This document shows positions 55,605 to 64,000 of a stretch of 64,000 bases of DNA, piece by piece. Where the stretch lies: NCBI RefSeq assembly GCF_900185725.1, contig NZ_FYAU01000018.1, positions 218,042-282,041 on the forward strand. The letters are read 5' to 3'. Below the pieces are notes generated by a model that worked only from the letters and a program-made list of their open reading frames with translations, was not told the origin of the DNA and did no database searches. Origin of the DNA: Stappia sp. TSB10P1A. GTDB taxonomy: Bacteria; Pseudomonadota; Alphaproteobacteria; Rhizobiales; Stappiaceae. Numbering within the stretch: position 1 is the stretch's first letter; every line of letters starts with the position of its first letter. A program made the position numbers and the translations under genes.

Positions 55605-56750
55605 ATGTCTCGTACCATCCTGCTCACGGCCGGCGGCACCGGCGGCCATCTGTTTCCCGCGCAGGCGCTGGCGGCCGAACTCGGCCGCCGCGGCCATGTG
55701 GTGGAGCTGGCGACCGATGCCCGCGTCAGCGACTTCGGCAAGGAGTTTCCGGCGCGCGCCGTGCATGTGATCTCCTCGGCGACGCTGTCCGGCAAGTCGC
55801 CGCTGGCGCTCGCCCGCACCGCCCTGAAGCTCGGCAGGGGCCTGATCCAGGCGCGGCGGCTCATCGTCCGCCTGCGCCCGGACGCGGTCGTCGGCTTCGG
55901 CGGCTATCCGACCTTTCCGCCGATGTTCGCGGCCTTCCTCGGCGGCGTGCCGAGCGTGCTGCACGAGGCCAATGCGGTGATGGGCCGGGCCAACCGGATG
56001 CTGGCCGGCCGGGTGACGGCGGTGGCGACGAGCTTTCCGTTGGTCGATGGCGACGACAGCCGGTTCTCGGCGAAGTCCGTGCGCACGGGCAATCCGGTGC
56101 GCGATGCGGTGATCGCCGCGAGCGGGCGCGACTATGTCGCCGCCGGCCCGGGCGAGACCTTCCGCCTGCTGGTGTTCGGCGGCTCGCAGGGCGCGCGCTT
56201 CTTCTCCGACGCGATGCCCGGCGCACTGGAGCGGATGAGGGCCGAGGAGCGGGCGCGGCTGGAGCTCGTCCAGCAGTGCCGGCCGGAGGACATGGCGCGC
56301 ATGCGCGAGGCCTGCGACCGGCTCGGCGTCAAGGCGGAGCTCGCCAGCTTCTTCGCCGACATGCCGGAGCGGATCGCCGGTGCGCATCTGGTGCTGTGCC
56401 GTTCGGGCGCGTCCAGCGTCAGCGAGTTGGCGGTGATCGGCCGGCCTTCGATCCTCGTGCCGCTGCCGCATGCGCTGGACAACGACCAGGGCCGCAACGC
56501 CGAAGTGCTGGCGAGCGCCGGAGGCGCCTGGCCGGTGCGGCAGGCGGATCTCGATGCCGAGCGGCTGGCGGGCCTCATCGGCGAGCTGATGGCCGCGCCC
56601 GAGCGTCTTTCGGCGGCGGCACGGGCGGCGCGTGCCGCGGGACATCCGGACGCGGTCGGCCGTCTCGCCGATCTCGTCGAACACGTCGCGAGCGGAGCGC
56701 CGGTTGGCGCCCTTGCGGCCCATCTCGATCAAAGAGGAAGCGCATCATGA
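55605..56750 (+). CDS. murG: UDP-GlcNAc:lipid I N-acetylglucosaminyltransferase MurG
   Basis: A 381-residue GT-B glycosyltransferase that converts lipid I to lipid II at the inner face of the membrane. Family motifs are the N-terminal [61 protein letters not shown] and [31 protein letters not shown], with the UDP-GlcNAc-contacting Glu region. The start ATG follows GGGGAACG after ftsW. Its stop overlaps the murC start (ATGA). Confidence 0.96.
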   Translation: MSRTILLTAGGTGGHLFPAQALAAELGRRGHVVELATDARVSDFGKEFPARAVHVISSATLSGKSPLALARTALKLGRGLIQARRLIVRLRPDAVVGFGGYPTFPPMFAAFLGGVPSVLHEANAVMGRANRMLAGRVTAVATSFPLVDGDDSRFSAKSVRTGNPVRDAVIAASGRDYVAAGPGETFRLLVFGGSQGARFFSDAMPGALERMRAEERARLELVQQCRPEDMARMREACDRLGVKAELASFFADMPERIAGAHLVLCRSGASSVSELAVIGRPSILVPLPHALDNDQGRNAEVLASAGGAWPVRQADLDAERLAGLIGELMAAPERLSAAARAARAAGHPDAVGRLADLVEHVASGAPVGALAAHLDQRGSAS

Positions 56751-58168
56751 AGATGCCCCAGGACCTCGGTCCGGTTCATTTCATCGGCATCGGCGGCATC
56801 GGCATGAGCGGCATCGCCGAGGTGCTGCACATGCTCGGCTACACCGTGCAGGGCTCGGACGTTTCCGACAGCGCCAATGTCAAGCGGCTGCGCGACAAGG
56901 GCATCGCGGTGACCGTCGGCCATGACGCGGCCAATCTCGGCGAGGCGCGCGTCGTCGTCGTCTCCTCGGCGATCAAGCGCGACAATCCCGAGCTTGCGGC
57001 GGCGCGCGAGCGCTTCCTGCCGGTGGTGCGGCGCGCCGAGATGCTGGCCGAGCTGATGCGCTTCAAGCAGGCGATCGCCATCGGCGGCACCCATGGCAAG
57101 ACGACGACGACCTCGATCATCGCGGCGGTGCTGGATGCCGGCGGGCTCGACCCGACGGTGATCAACGGCGGCATCATCAACGCCTATGGCACCAATGCGC
57201 GGATGGGCCAGGGCGACTGGATGGTGGTGGAGGCGGATGAGTCCGACGGCACCTTCGTCAAGCTGCCGGCCGACATCGCCGTCGTCACCAATATCGATCC
57301 GGAGCATCTCGACCATTACGGCGATTTCGACGGGGTGCGCGATGCCTTCCTGCAATTCGTCGAGAACGTGCCGTTCTACGGCTTTGCCGTGATGTGCCTT
57401 GACCATCCGGAAGTGCAGGCGATGGTCGGGCGCATCGAGGACCGGCAGGTCATCACCTATGGCCAGAACCGCCAGGCGGACGTGCGCTTCTTCGACCTGA
57501 AGACGGAAGGCGCCAGTTCGATCTTCAAGGTCGAGCTTCGCGACCGGATTTCCGGCAAGACAGAAGTGATCGAGAACATCGCCCTGCCGATGCCGGGCCT
57601 GCACAACGTCTCCAACGCGACGGCGGCGATCGCCGTCGCCTGGAAGCTCGGGATCGACGGCGACAGCATCCGCAAGGGGCTGGCCGCGTTCCGGGGTGTG
57701 AAGCGGCGCTTCACCCATACCGGCAGCGCCGACGGGATCGAGGTGTTCGACGATTACGGCCATCATCCGGTGGAGATCCGCGCGGTGCTGGCGGCGGCGC
57801 GCGCGGTGGCGCCGGGCAAGGTGGTGGCGGTGGTGCAGCCGCATCGCTACAGCCGGCTGGAGAGCCTGTTCGACGACTTCGCCACCTGCTTCAACGATGC
57901 CGACCATGTGGTCTGCGCGCCGGTCTATGCGGCCGGCGAGGCCCCGCGCGAGGGCATCACCCATACGGCGCTCGCCGACGGCATTCGCGCCAGCGGCCAT
58001 CGCAGCGTGCACGTGATCGGCGGCGAGGAGGAGCTGGCGGCGAGCGTGGCGCGGATCGCCGAGCCGGGCGACTATGTCGTCTGCCTTGGCGCCGGCAACA
58101 TCACGCAATGGGCGCAGGCCCTGCCGGCGCGGCTCGCCGACGCCCGCAAGACCGGGGGCAGGGCATGA
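56747..58168 (+). CDS. murC: UDP-MurNAc:L-alanine ligase MurC
   Basis: A 473-residue Mur ligase catalysing the first peptide addition. It has the N-terminal [25 protein letters not shown]-binding loop, the P-loop [36 protein letters not shown] motif ([17 protein letters not shown]), [15 protein letters not shown] and the C-terminal [10 protein letters not shown] and QPHRYSR. It overlaps murG and murB by 4 bp at each end, which indicates coupled translation of murG-murC-murB. Confidence 0.97.
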   Translation: MKMPQDLGPVHFIGIGGIGMSGIAEVLHMLGYTVQGSDVSDSANVKRLRDKGIAVTVGHDAANLGEARVVVVSSAIKRDNPELAAARERFLPVVRRAEMLAELMRFKQAIAIGGTHGKTTTTSIIAAVLDAGGLDPTVINGGIINAYGTNARMGQGDWMVVEADESDGTFVKLPADIAVVTNIDPEHLDHYGDFDGVRDAFLQFVENVPFYGFAVMCLDHPEVQAMVGRIEDRQVITYGQNRQADVRFFDLKTEGASSIFKVELRDRISGKTEVIENIALPMPGLHNVSNATAAIAVAWKLGIDGDSIRKGLAAFRGVKRRFTHTGSADGIEVFDDYGHHPVEIRAVLAAARAVAPGKVVAVVQPHRYSRLESLFDDFATCFNDADHVVCAPVYAAGEAPREGITHTALADGIRASGHRSVHVIGGEEELAASVARIAEPGDYVVCLGAGNITQWAQALPARLADARKTGGRA

Positions 58169-59148
58169 GCTGGCCCGACCTCGTCGCCCGTCACGGTCTC
58201 GACCGGATCGGGCTGCGCGGACGGCTGACGCCGAACCAGCCGCTGTCGGCCGTGACCTGGTTCCGCGTCGGCGGCCCGGCGCAACTGCTGTTCCAGCCGG
58301 CCGATACCGACGATCTGGCGCTGTTCCTGAAAGCTCTGCCGCCGGAGGTGCCGGTGCTGCCGATCGGCCTTGGCTCCAACCTCCTGGTGCGCGACGGCGG
58401 CATCGAGGGCGTCGTCGTGCGGCTGGCGGCCAAGGGCTTCGGCGCGGTCGAGGTCGAGGAGGACGGGGCGATCCGGGCGGGCGCGGCGGTACCGGACAAG
58501 CGGCTCGCCGAGGCGGCGGCGGAGGCCGGGCAGGGGGGCTTTGCCTTCTATGCCGGCATTCCCGGCGGCATCGGCGGGGCGCTGAGGATGAATGCCGGGG
58601 CGCATGGCAGCGAGACCGCCGAGGTGATGGTGGAACTGACCGGGGTGACGCGGGCCGGCGAGATCGTGCGGTTGAGCCGCGACGACATGGCCTATCGCTA
58701 CCGGCACAGCGCGCAGCCGGCCGACACGATCTTTACGCAGGCGCTGTTCCGCGGCGTGCCGCGCGAGCGCGAGGCGATCCGCCAGGAAATGGCCGAGGTC
58801 AATGCCCACCGGGAGGCGGCGCAGCCGATCCGCGAGAAGACCGGCGGCTCGACCTTCAAGAATCCGCCGGGGCACTCGGCCTGGAAGCTGGTCGATGCGG
58901 CCGGCTGCCGCGGCTTGCAGATCGGCGGGGCGCGGATGTCCGACATGCATTGCAACTTCATGATCAACACCGGCGAGGCGAGTGGCCACGACCTGGAACT
59001 GCTCGGCGAGACGGTGCGCGCCCGGGTGCTGGAGACCAGCGGCATCGCGCTGGACTGGGAGATCAAGCGGCTCGGCGTGTGGGCGGCGGGGCAAAGCGTC
59101 GAGCCGTTTCTCGGCAAGCGGATCGCGGAGGCGGCAAGCGATGGCTGA
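58165..59148 (+). CDS. murB: UDP-N-acetylenolpyruvoylglucosamine reductase MurB
   Basis: A 327-residue FAD enzyme that reduces the enolpyruvyl intermediate to UDP-MurNAc. It has the type of short MurB lacking the extra loop: [63 protein letters not shown], and the catalytic Ser region [12 protein letters not shown] (about residues 230-240). ATG 58165 overlaps the murC stop. Its 3' end overlaps ddl by 8 bp. Confidence 0.96.
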   Translation: MSWPDLVARHGLDRIGLRGRLTPNQPLSAVTWFRVGGPAQLLFQPADTDDLALFLKALPPEVPVLPIGLGSNLLVRDGGIEGVVVRLAAKGFGAVEVEEDGAIRAGAAVPDKRLAEAAAEAGQGGFAFYAGIPGGIGGALRMNAGAHGSETAEVMVELTGVTRAGEIVRLSRDDMAYRYRHSAQPADTIFTQALFRGVPREREAIRQEMAEVNAHREAAQPIREKTGGSTFKNPPGHSAWKLVDAAGCRGLQIGGARMSDMHCNFMINTGEASGHDLELLGETVRARVLETSGIALDWEIKRLGVWAAGQSVEPFLGKRIAEAASDG

Positions 59149-60070
59149 ACGCAAGCATGTGGCGGTGCTGATGGGCGGATGGTCGTCCGAGCGCTCGGTG
59201 AGCCTGAAGTCGGGCGAGGGCTGCGCGGCGGCGCTGGAGCGCTGCGGCTACCGGGTGACGCGGATCGACGTGCAGCGCGACATCGCCGCGGTGCTCGCCG
59301 ACCTGCGCCCGGACGTCGCCTTCAACGCGCTGCACGGGCCGTTCGGCGAGGACGGCTGCATCCAGGGCGTGCTGGAGATCCTCGGCATTCCCTACACCCA
59401 TTCGGGGGTCGCGGCCTCGGCTCTCGCCATGGACAAGCAGAAGGCCAAGGCGGTGATGAAGGCGGTCGGCATTCCGGTTGCCGAGCACCGGGTCGTCCAC
59501 AGGCTGGAGGCGGCGCGCGCGCATGCGATGAGCCCGCCCTATGTCGCCAAGCCGGTGCGCGAGGGCTCGTCCTATGGCGTGCTGATCGTCAAGGACAATG
59601 CGCCGCATCCGCCGCAGGAGCTCTATCGCGACGACTGGCCCTATGGCGACACGGTGATGATCGAGCGCTACGTGCCGGGGCGCGAACTGACCTGCGCGGT
59701 GATGGGAGACGTGGCGCTGGGGGTCACCGAGGTGATGCCGCTGGGACACGGTTTCTACGATTTTGACGCGAAATATGCGCCCGGCGGATCACAACACATC
59801 CTGCCGGCGGAAATTTCACCATTTGTTTACCAAGAAGTACAGAAACTTAGCCTACGGGCGCATCAGGCACTCGGTTGCAAGGGCGTGTCGCGGGCGGACT
59901 TTCGCTTCGACGAACAACCCGGCGGCGGCGGCGAACTGATTTGTCTTGAAGTGAACACTCAGCCCGGAATGACGGAAACCTCGCTTGTGCCCGAGATCGC
60001 GGCCCATGCGGGACATTCATACGAAGAGCTGACCAGTTGGTTGGTGGAGGACGCAAGTTGCGGACGATGA
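59141..60070 (+). CDS. ddl: D-alanine:D-alanine ligase Ddl
   Basis: A 309-residue ATP-grasp ligase. It shows [63 protein letters not shown], the metal-binding C-terminal [19 protein letters not shown], and the [18 protein letters not shown] loop. The start ATG overlaps the end of murB. From about 59770 codon use shifts to A/T-ending codons, dropping to about one third GC at 59811-59855, unlike the rest of the cluster. The 3' end overlaps ftsQ by 4 bp. Confidence 0.96.
   Translation: MAERKHVAVLMGGWSSERSVSLKSGEGCAAALERCGYRVTRIDVQRDIAAVLADLRPDVAFNALHGPFGEDGCIQGVLEILGIPYTHSGVAASALAMDKQKAKAVMKAVGIPVAEHRVVHRLEAARAHAMSPPYVAKPVREGSSYGVLIVKDNAPHPPQELYRDDWPYGDTVMIERYVPGRELTCAVMGDVALGVTEVMPLGHGFYDFDAKYAPGGSQHILPAEISPFVYQEVQKLSLRAHQALGCKGVSRADFRFDEQPGGGGELICLEVNTQPGMTETSLVPEIAAHAGHSYEELTSWLVEDASCGR
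59811..59855 (+). promoter_or_regulatory. Low-GC patch inside ddl, candidate internal ftsQAZ promoter
   Basis: These 45 bases contain 15 G or C, against roughly two thirds elsewhere, and sit about 210-255 bp before the ftsQ start. In enterobacteria internal promoters for ftsQAZ lie in the ddl reading frame; a relaxed GC here would fit a promoter constraint. No -35/-10 pair is assigned. Confidence 0.4.
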
Positions 60071-60969
60071 AGGCAAAACGGGGTGAGGACATGGTCCTGC
60101 CGATCGAGGCGGCGCTGGCGCCGCGCGGTCGCGGCGTGCCCCGTTTGCACCGCCGCCCGCTGTGGCGCGCGGCCGGCATCCTGCAGGATCTTCCCGAGTG
60201 GACGGGCACGGCCGGCGCGCTGGTCTTCCTGTCGGCGACCATCTTCTATGCCCTGGCCGTCGGCGGCTACGCCCGCACGGTGAGCGAATCACTGACCTCG
60301 GCCGCCGGTTTCGAGATCGCGGCCGTTAAGCTCTCCGGCCAGCGCGAGACGACCGAATTCGAGATCCTCGAGGCGCTGGAGATCGAGCAGGGCACCTCGC
60401 TCGCCCTGTTCGACGCGGCCGCCGCACGCGAGCGGCTGGCGCGCATCCCCTGGGTCGAGACGGTGTCGGTGCAGAAGCTCTATCCGGGCACCCTGCAGGT
60501 GCGCATCGACGAGCGCGAGGCCTTCGCCCTGTGGCAGCGCGGCGACCGTCTGTCGGTGATCGACGCGAGCGGCCGGGTGATCAGCGACGAGGTCGACGGG
60601 CGCTATGCCAATCTCCTGATGCTGGTGGGCCACGGCGCGCAATATCGCGGCGACCGGATCCTGGCGGCGCTGGAGAAGGTGCCGGAGCTGCGGCCGAGGG
60701 TGCGCGCCGCGCGCCTCGTCTCCGACCGGCGCTGGGACCTGCTGCTGGAGAACGGCATCACCGTGCGGCTGCCGGAGACGGACGTGCCGCGGGCGCTTGC
60801 CGACCTGATGCGGCTGGACGCGGAGACCGGCCTTCTGACCCGCGACATCACCGTCGTCGATATCCGCCTGCCCGACCGGGTGGTGGTGCGCCTGAGCGGC
60901 GAGGCGATGGAGCGGCGCGAGAACGAGCTCAAGTCGCGCAGCCCCCGGCGTTCGGGAGGCAATGCATGA
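60067..60969 (+). CDS. ftsQ: Cell division protein FtsQ
   Basis: A 300-residue bitopic protein: a basic cytoplasmic N-terminus, a TM helix (about 45-66, [22 protein letters not shown]), a POTRA domain (about 79-147, beginning [25 protein letters not shown] and ending [13 protein letters not shown]) and a beta domain. The POTRA segment is the docking site for other divisome proteins. ATG 60067 overlaps the ddl stop; a TTG upstream at 60058 is not favoured. It ends in an overlap with ftsA (ATGA). Confidence 0.95.
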   Translation: MKAKRGEDMVLPIEAALAPRGRGVPRLHRRPLWRAAGILQDLPEWTGTAGALVFLSATIFYALAVGGYARTVSESLTSAAGFEIAAVKLSGQRETTEFEILEALEIEQGTSLALFDAAAARERLARIPWVETVSVQKLYPGTLQVRIDEREAFALWQRGDRLSVIDASGRVISDEVDGRYANLLMLVGHGAQYRGDRILAALEKVPELRPRVRAARLVSDRRWDLLLENGITVRLPETDVPRALADLMRLDAETGLLTRDITVVDIRLPDRVVVRLSGEAMERRENELKSRSPRRSGGNA

Positions 60970-62288
60970 GCCGCCGATCCGCCCCGATCTATCTGCCGCG
61001 CATGCGGCCGCTGCCGAGCCGCCGGGCCGTCGTCGTCTCGGTGCTCGACATCGGCTCGACCAAGGTCTGCTGCCTGATCGCCAAGCTGAGCCCGCGCAAC
61101 GACGACTGCGTGCTGCCGGGGCGTACCCATTCGATCGAGGTGCTGGGCTATGGCTACCAGCGCTCGCGCGGCCTCAAGTCCGGCGTCGTCGTCGACATGG
61201 ACGCGGCCGAACAGGCGATCCGCCTGGCGGTGGACGCGGCCGAGCGCATGGCCGGGCTGACGGTGGAATCGCTGATCACCAACGTCACCTGCGGCCGGCT
61301 GACCTCCGAGATCATCACCGCGAGCGTCGGGCTTGCCTCGGACTCCGTCTGCGAGGCGGACATCCAGCGGGTGCTGTCGGCCGGCAGCGCCCATACGGTG
61401 GCGGACGGGCGCGCGGTCATGCATGCGCTGCCGATCGCCTACACGCTGGACGGCAATCGCGGCATCCGCGACCCGCGCGGCATGATCGGCCGCCGGCTCG
61501 GCGTCGACATGCAGGTGGTGACGGCCGAGGTGGCGCCGGTGCGCAATCTCGAACTGTGCATCAACCGCGGCCACCTGACGGTCGAGACGATGGTGGCAAC
61601 GCCCTATGCCAGCGGCCTGTCCACCCTGGTGGAGGACGAGGCGGAGCTGGGCGTTGCCTGCGTCGACATGGGCGGCGGCACGACGACGCTGTCGGTCTTC
61701 GTCGAGGGGCAGATGGTGCATACCGACGCCATCGCCGTCGGCGGCCATCACGTGACGATGGACATCGCGCGGGCGCTGTCGACGCGCCTTGCCGATGCCG
61801 AGCGGATCAAGACGCTGCAGGGTTCGGCGCTGCCGAGCCAGGCGGACGAGCGCGATCTGATCTCGATCCCGCCGGTCGATGCGGACAGTGACCTGCCGCA
61901 CCAGATCCCGCGCTCGATGCTGACGCGGGTGATCGTGCCGAGGGTCGAGGAAATCATGGAACTGGTGCGCGACAGGCTCACCGCCTCCGGCTTCGCCGGG
62001 CGGGTGGGCAAGCGCATCGTGCTCACCGGCGGGGCGAGCCAGCTCACCGGGTTGAGCGAGGTGGCGCGCCGGGTTCTCGGCCGCCAGGTCCGGCTCGGCC
62101 GCCCGCTCGGCGTCGCCGGACTGCCGGAAGCGGCCAAGGGACCGGCTTTCGCCGCCGCCGTCGGATTGCTGATCTACCCGCAGGTGGCACAGGTCGAGCA
62201 GTTCGAGCCGCGCGGCGCGAACACCAGATGGACATTCGGATCGAGCGCGCTGGCGAGGGTCGGCAACTGGATCCGGGAGAGTTTCTGA
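60966..62288 (+). CDS. ftsA: Cell division protein FtsA
   Basis: A 440-residue actin-like protein that tethers FtsZ filaments to the inner membrane. It has the ATPase core (SVLDIGSTKVCCLIAKL, DMGGGTTTLSVFVEGQMVHTDAI, VLTGGASQLTGLSEVARRVLG) and ends with an amphipathic C-terminal helix (ALARVGNWIRESF) that serves as membrane target. The start ATG overlaps the ftsQ stop. A 114-bp gap before ftsZ carries no gene and may hold an ftsZ promoter. Confidence 0.96.
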   Translation: MSRRSAPIYLPRMRPLPSRRAVVVSVLDIGSTKVCCLIAKLSPRNDDCVLPGRTHSIEVLGYGYQRSRGLKSGVVVDMDAAEQAIRLAVDAAERMAGLTVESLITNVTCGRLTSEIITASVGLASDSVCEADIQRVLSAGSAHTVADGRAVMHALPIAYTLDGNRGIRDPRGMIGRRLGVDMQVVTAEVAPVRNLELCINRGHLTVETMVATPYASGLSTLVEDEAELGVACVDMGGGTTTLSVFVEGQMVHTDAIAVGGHHVTMDIARALSTRLADAERIKTLQGSALPSQADERDLISIPPVDADSDLPHQIPRSMLTRVIVPRVEEIMELVRDRLTASGFAGRVGKRIVLTGGASQLTGLSEVARRVLGRQVRLGRPLGVAGLPEAAKGPAFAAAVGLLIYPQVAQVEQFEPRGANTRWTFGSSALARVGNWIRESF

Positions 62289-62402
62289 GGCGGGAAACTG
62301 CCTCGGGAAGCGTCGGGTCGCACAACCCCCGGCGCAGGACGAGGGAACTGAGGGTTTGAGTGAAAGCTCCGGCAACGGACTTTCGAGGGTCGCGAGGAAG
62401 CC

Positions 62403-64000
62403 ATGACCATCAACTTGAAAATGCCTGATCTGCAGGAACTGAAGCCGAGAATCACGGTGTTCGGCGTCGGCGGCGCCGGCGGCAATGCCGTCAACAACAT
62501 GATCCAGGCCGGCCTGCAGGGCTGCGACTTCGTCGTCGCCAACACGGATGCCCAGGCGCTGGCCAGCAACCACGCCGAGCGCGTCGTCCAGATGGGCGTC
62601 GCCGTGACCGAAGGCCTCGGCGCCGGGTCGCAGCCCGATGTGGGCGCGGCGGCGGCCGAAGAGGTCATCGACGAGATCAACGACCACCTGTCCGGCTCGC
62701 ATATGGTGTTCATCACCGCCGGCATGGGCGGCGGCACCGGCACGGGCGCTGCCCCGGTGATCGCCCGCGCGGCGCGCGAGATGGGCATCCTGACCGTCGG
62801 CGTCGTCACCAAGCCGTTCCAGTTCGAGGGCGTGCGCCGCATGCGCATCGCCGAGGCCGGCATCACCGAGCTGCAGAAGGCGGTCGACACGCTGATCGTC
62901 ATCCCGAACCAGAACCTGTTCCGCATCGCCAATGCGCAGACCACCTTCGCCGACGCCTTCGCGATGGCCGACCAGGTGCTCTATTCGGGCGTTGCCTGCA
63001 TCACCGACCTGATGGTCAAGGAAGGCCTGATCAACCTCGACTTCGCCGATGTGCGCTCGATCATGCGCGGCATGGGCAAGGCGATGATGGGCACGGGCGA
63101 AGCCTCCGGCGAGAAGCGCGCCATGCAGGCGGCCGAGGCGGCGATCGCCAACCCGCTGCTCGACGAGACCTCGATGAAGGGCGCGCGCGGCCTGCTGATC
63201 TCGATCACCGGCGGCAACGACCTGACCCTGTTCGAGCTGGACGAGGCGGCCACCCGCATCCGCGAGGAGGTCGATGCCGACGCCAACATTATACTCGGCG
63301 CGACCTTCGACGAGAGCCTCGACGGCATCATCCGCGTGTCGGTCGTGGCGACCGGCATCGACAAGGAGTTGCGGGACGATGTCTCTCCGGCGGAAGCGCG
63401 GATGGCCGAGCTGACCGAGCGCCTCAAGACGATCTCCGATCCGGCGCCGATGGTGCGCCCTAGGCCGGCGGCCGCCGCGGCACCGCGCCCGGCCGCACCG
63501 GTTCGCCCGGCCGCAGTGGAGAAGATCGAGCAGGAACTGGAGATCCCCGAGCCGGTGCAGGCCGCGACCGATCCGGAGGTGGAGATCGCCCGTTTCTCTC
63601 CCGCTCCCGGCATGATCGGCACCGGTGGTCCGCTGGCTGATCTGGACGAGGCGGATCTCGCCGAGCCGGTTGCCGATGCGCCGGTCGTCGAGCCCTATAT
63701 CCCGCCGGTCGCGGAAACCGTCACGCAGCCGGCGCGCATGCCCTCGATCGAGGACTTTCCGCCGGTGGCGCAGCGCGAGATGCGGGCCCATGCCCACGCC
63801 CGCGCGGCGGAAGAAGAGCCCCATCACGGCGAGGACCGCCGGCCGATGAGCCTGCTTCGCCGCCTGGCCAACGGCCTGAGCCGCCGCGAGGAAGAGGACG
63901 ACATGCCGGCGATGCCGGTCGCCGAGGCGGCGCCCGCTCCGCGCCAGCCGCAGCCGGCCCCGCGCCCGGCGCCCGCCGCCCAGCCGCGCGCCGCCATGCC
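62403..64000 (+). CDS. ftsZ: Cell division GTPase FtsZ, 5' part (cut by window end)
   Basis: The frame is open from ATG 62403 to the window end (532 codons and two bases), so the gene continues past 64000. The GTPase domain shows [27 protein letters not shown], the tubulin signature [17 protein letters not shown] (about 107-123) and the T7-type region [20 protein letters not shown]. After the conserved core, residues from about 350 form a long Pro/Ala/Glu-rich linker, characteristic of alphaproteobacterial FtsZ; the C-terminal FtsA-binding peptide is beyond the window. ATG follows GAGGAAG. Confidence 0.97.
   Translation, partial: MTINLKMPDLQELKPRITVFGVGGAGGNAVNNMIQAGLQGCDFVVANTDAQALASNHAERVVQMGVAVTEGLGAGSQPDVGAAAAEEVIDEINDHLSGSHMVFITAGMGGGTGTGAAPVIARAAREMGILTVGVVTKPFQFEGVRRMRIAEAGITELQKAVDTLIVIPNQNLFRIANAQTTFADAFAMADQVLYSGVACITDLMVKEGLINLDFADVRSIMRGMGKAMMGTGEASGEKRAMQAAEAAIANPLLDETSMKGARGLLISITGGNDLTLFELDEAATRIREEVDADANIILGATFDESLDGIIRVSVVATGIDKELRDDVSPAEARMAELTERLKTISDPAPMVRPRPAAAAAPRPAAPVRPAAVEKIEQELEIPEPVQAATDPEVEIARFSPAPGMIGTGGPLADLDEADLAEPVADAPVVEPYIPPVAETVTQPARMPSIEDFPPVAQREMRAHAHARAAEEEPHHGEDRRPMSLLRRLANGLSRREEEDDMPAMPVAEAAPAPRQPQPAPRPAPAAQPRAAM

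Overview
The window is high-GC DNA (roughly two thirds G+C) from an alphaproteobacterium, most likely a member of the Hyphomicrobiales close to the Stappia/Roseibium/Labrenzia group. The placement is inferred from gene content: paired BA14K-like secreted proteins, two DUF2336 proteins, a SahR-type ArsR-methyltransferase regulator in front of metF-metH, a TimA/Tim44-like protein, and a complete dcw cluster ending in an FtsZ with a long Pro/Ala-rich tail. I see no insertion sequence, prophage, CRISPR array, rRNA or tRNA.

Layout. 1-5.2 kb: the end of an acyltransferase, trmO, a chemoreceptor and a DUF2336 protein. 5.2-11 kb: a minus-strand methionine-cycle operon sahR-metF-metH behind a perfect 16-bp palindrome. 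11-24.7 kb: housekeeping and envelope genes (MscS channel, a 27-residue membrane protein, a second DUF2336 protein, amidase, two BA14K proteins, HugZ-like protein, alpha/beta hydrolase, a second chemoreceptor, Tim44-like protein), then about 0.9 kb of non-coding palindromic repeats. 24.7-34.5 kb: a catabolic island with a fused 5-oxoprolinase/hydantoinase, a TRAP transporter (DctPQM), a D-amino-acid dehydrogenase-like flavoprotein, an Asp/Glu/hydantoin racemase and a MarR-like regulator. An identical 24-bp element lies before both minus-strand operons of this island. 34.5-43.5 kb: a GGDEF-EAL protein, fumC, an SDR protein lacking its catalytic Tyr and Lys, a TerB-J protein, an AmiD amidase, a lytic transglycosylase, a MocR regulator and the RNase P RNA gene. 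43.5-44.4 kb: non-coding, with a second cluster of the same repeats and the MraZ-box promoter region.

44.4-64 kb is the dcw cell-wall/division cluster in canonical order: mraZ, rsmH, ftsL, ftsI, murE-murF, mraY, murD, ftsW, murG, murC, murB, ddl, ftsQ, ftsA, ftsZ (cut by the window end). Many genes overlap by ATGA or TGATG, so it reads as one translationally coupled unit. Its most unusual feature is that murE and murF are one 1301-codon gene, the two ligases being joined by about 337 residues of acidic, repeat-rich, probably disordered linker. The 3' part of ddl drops sharply in GC, which may mark an internal ftsQAZ promoter.

Product calls rest on motif and family recognition by reading; no database search was run.
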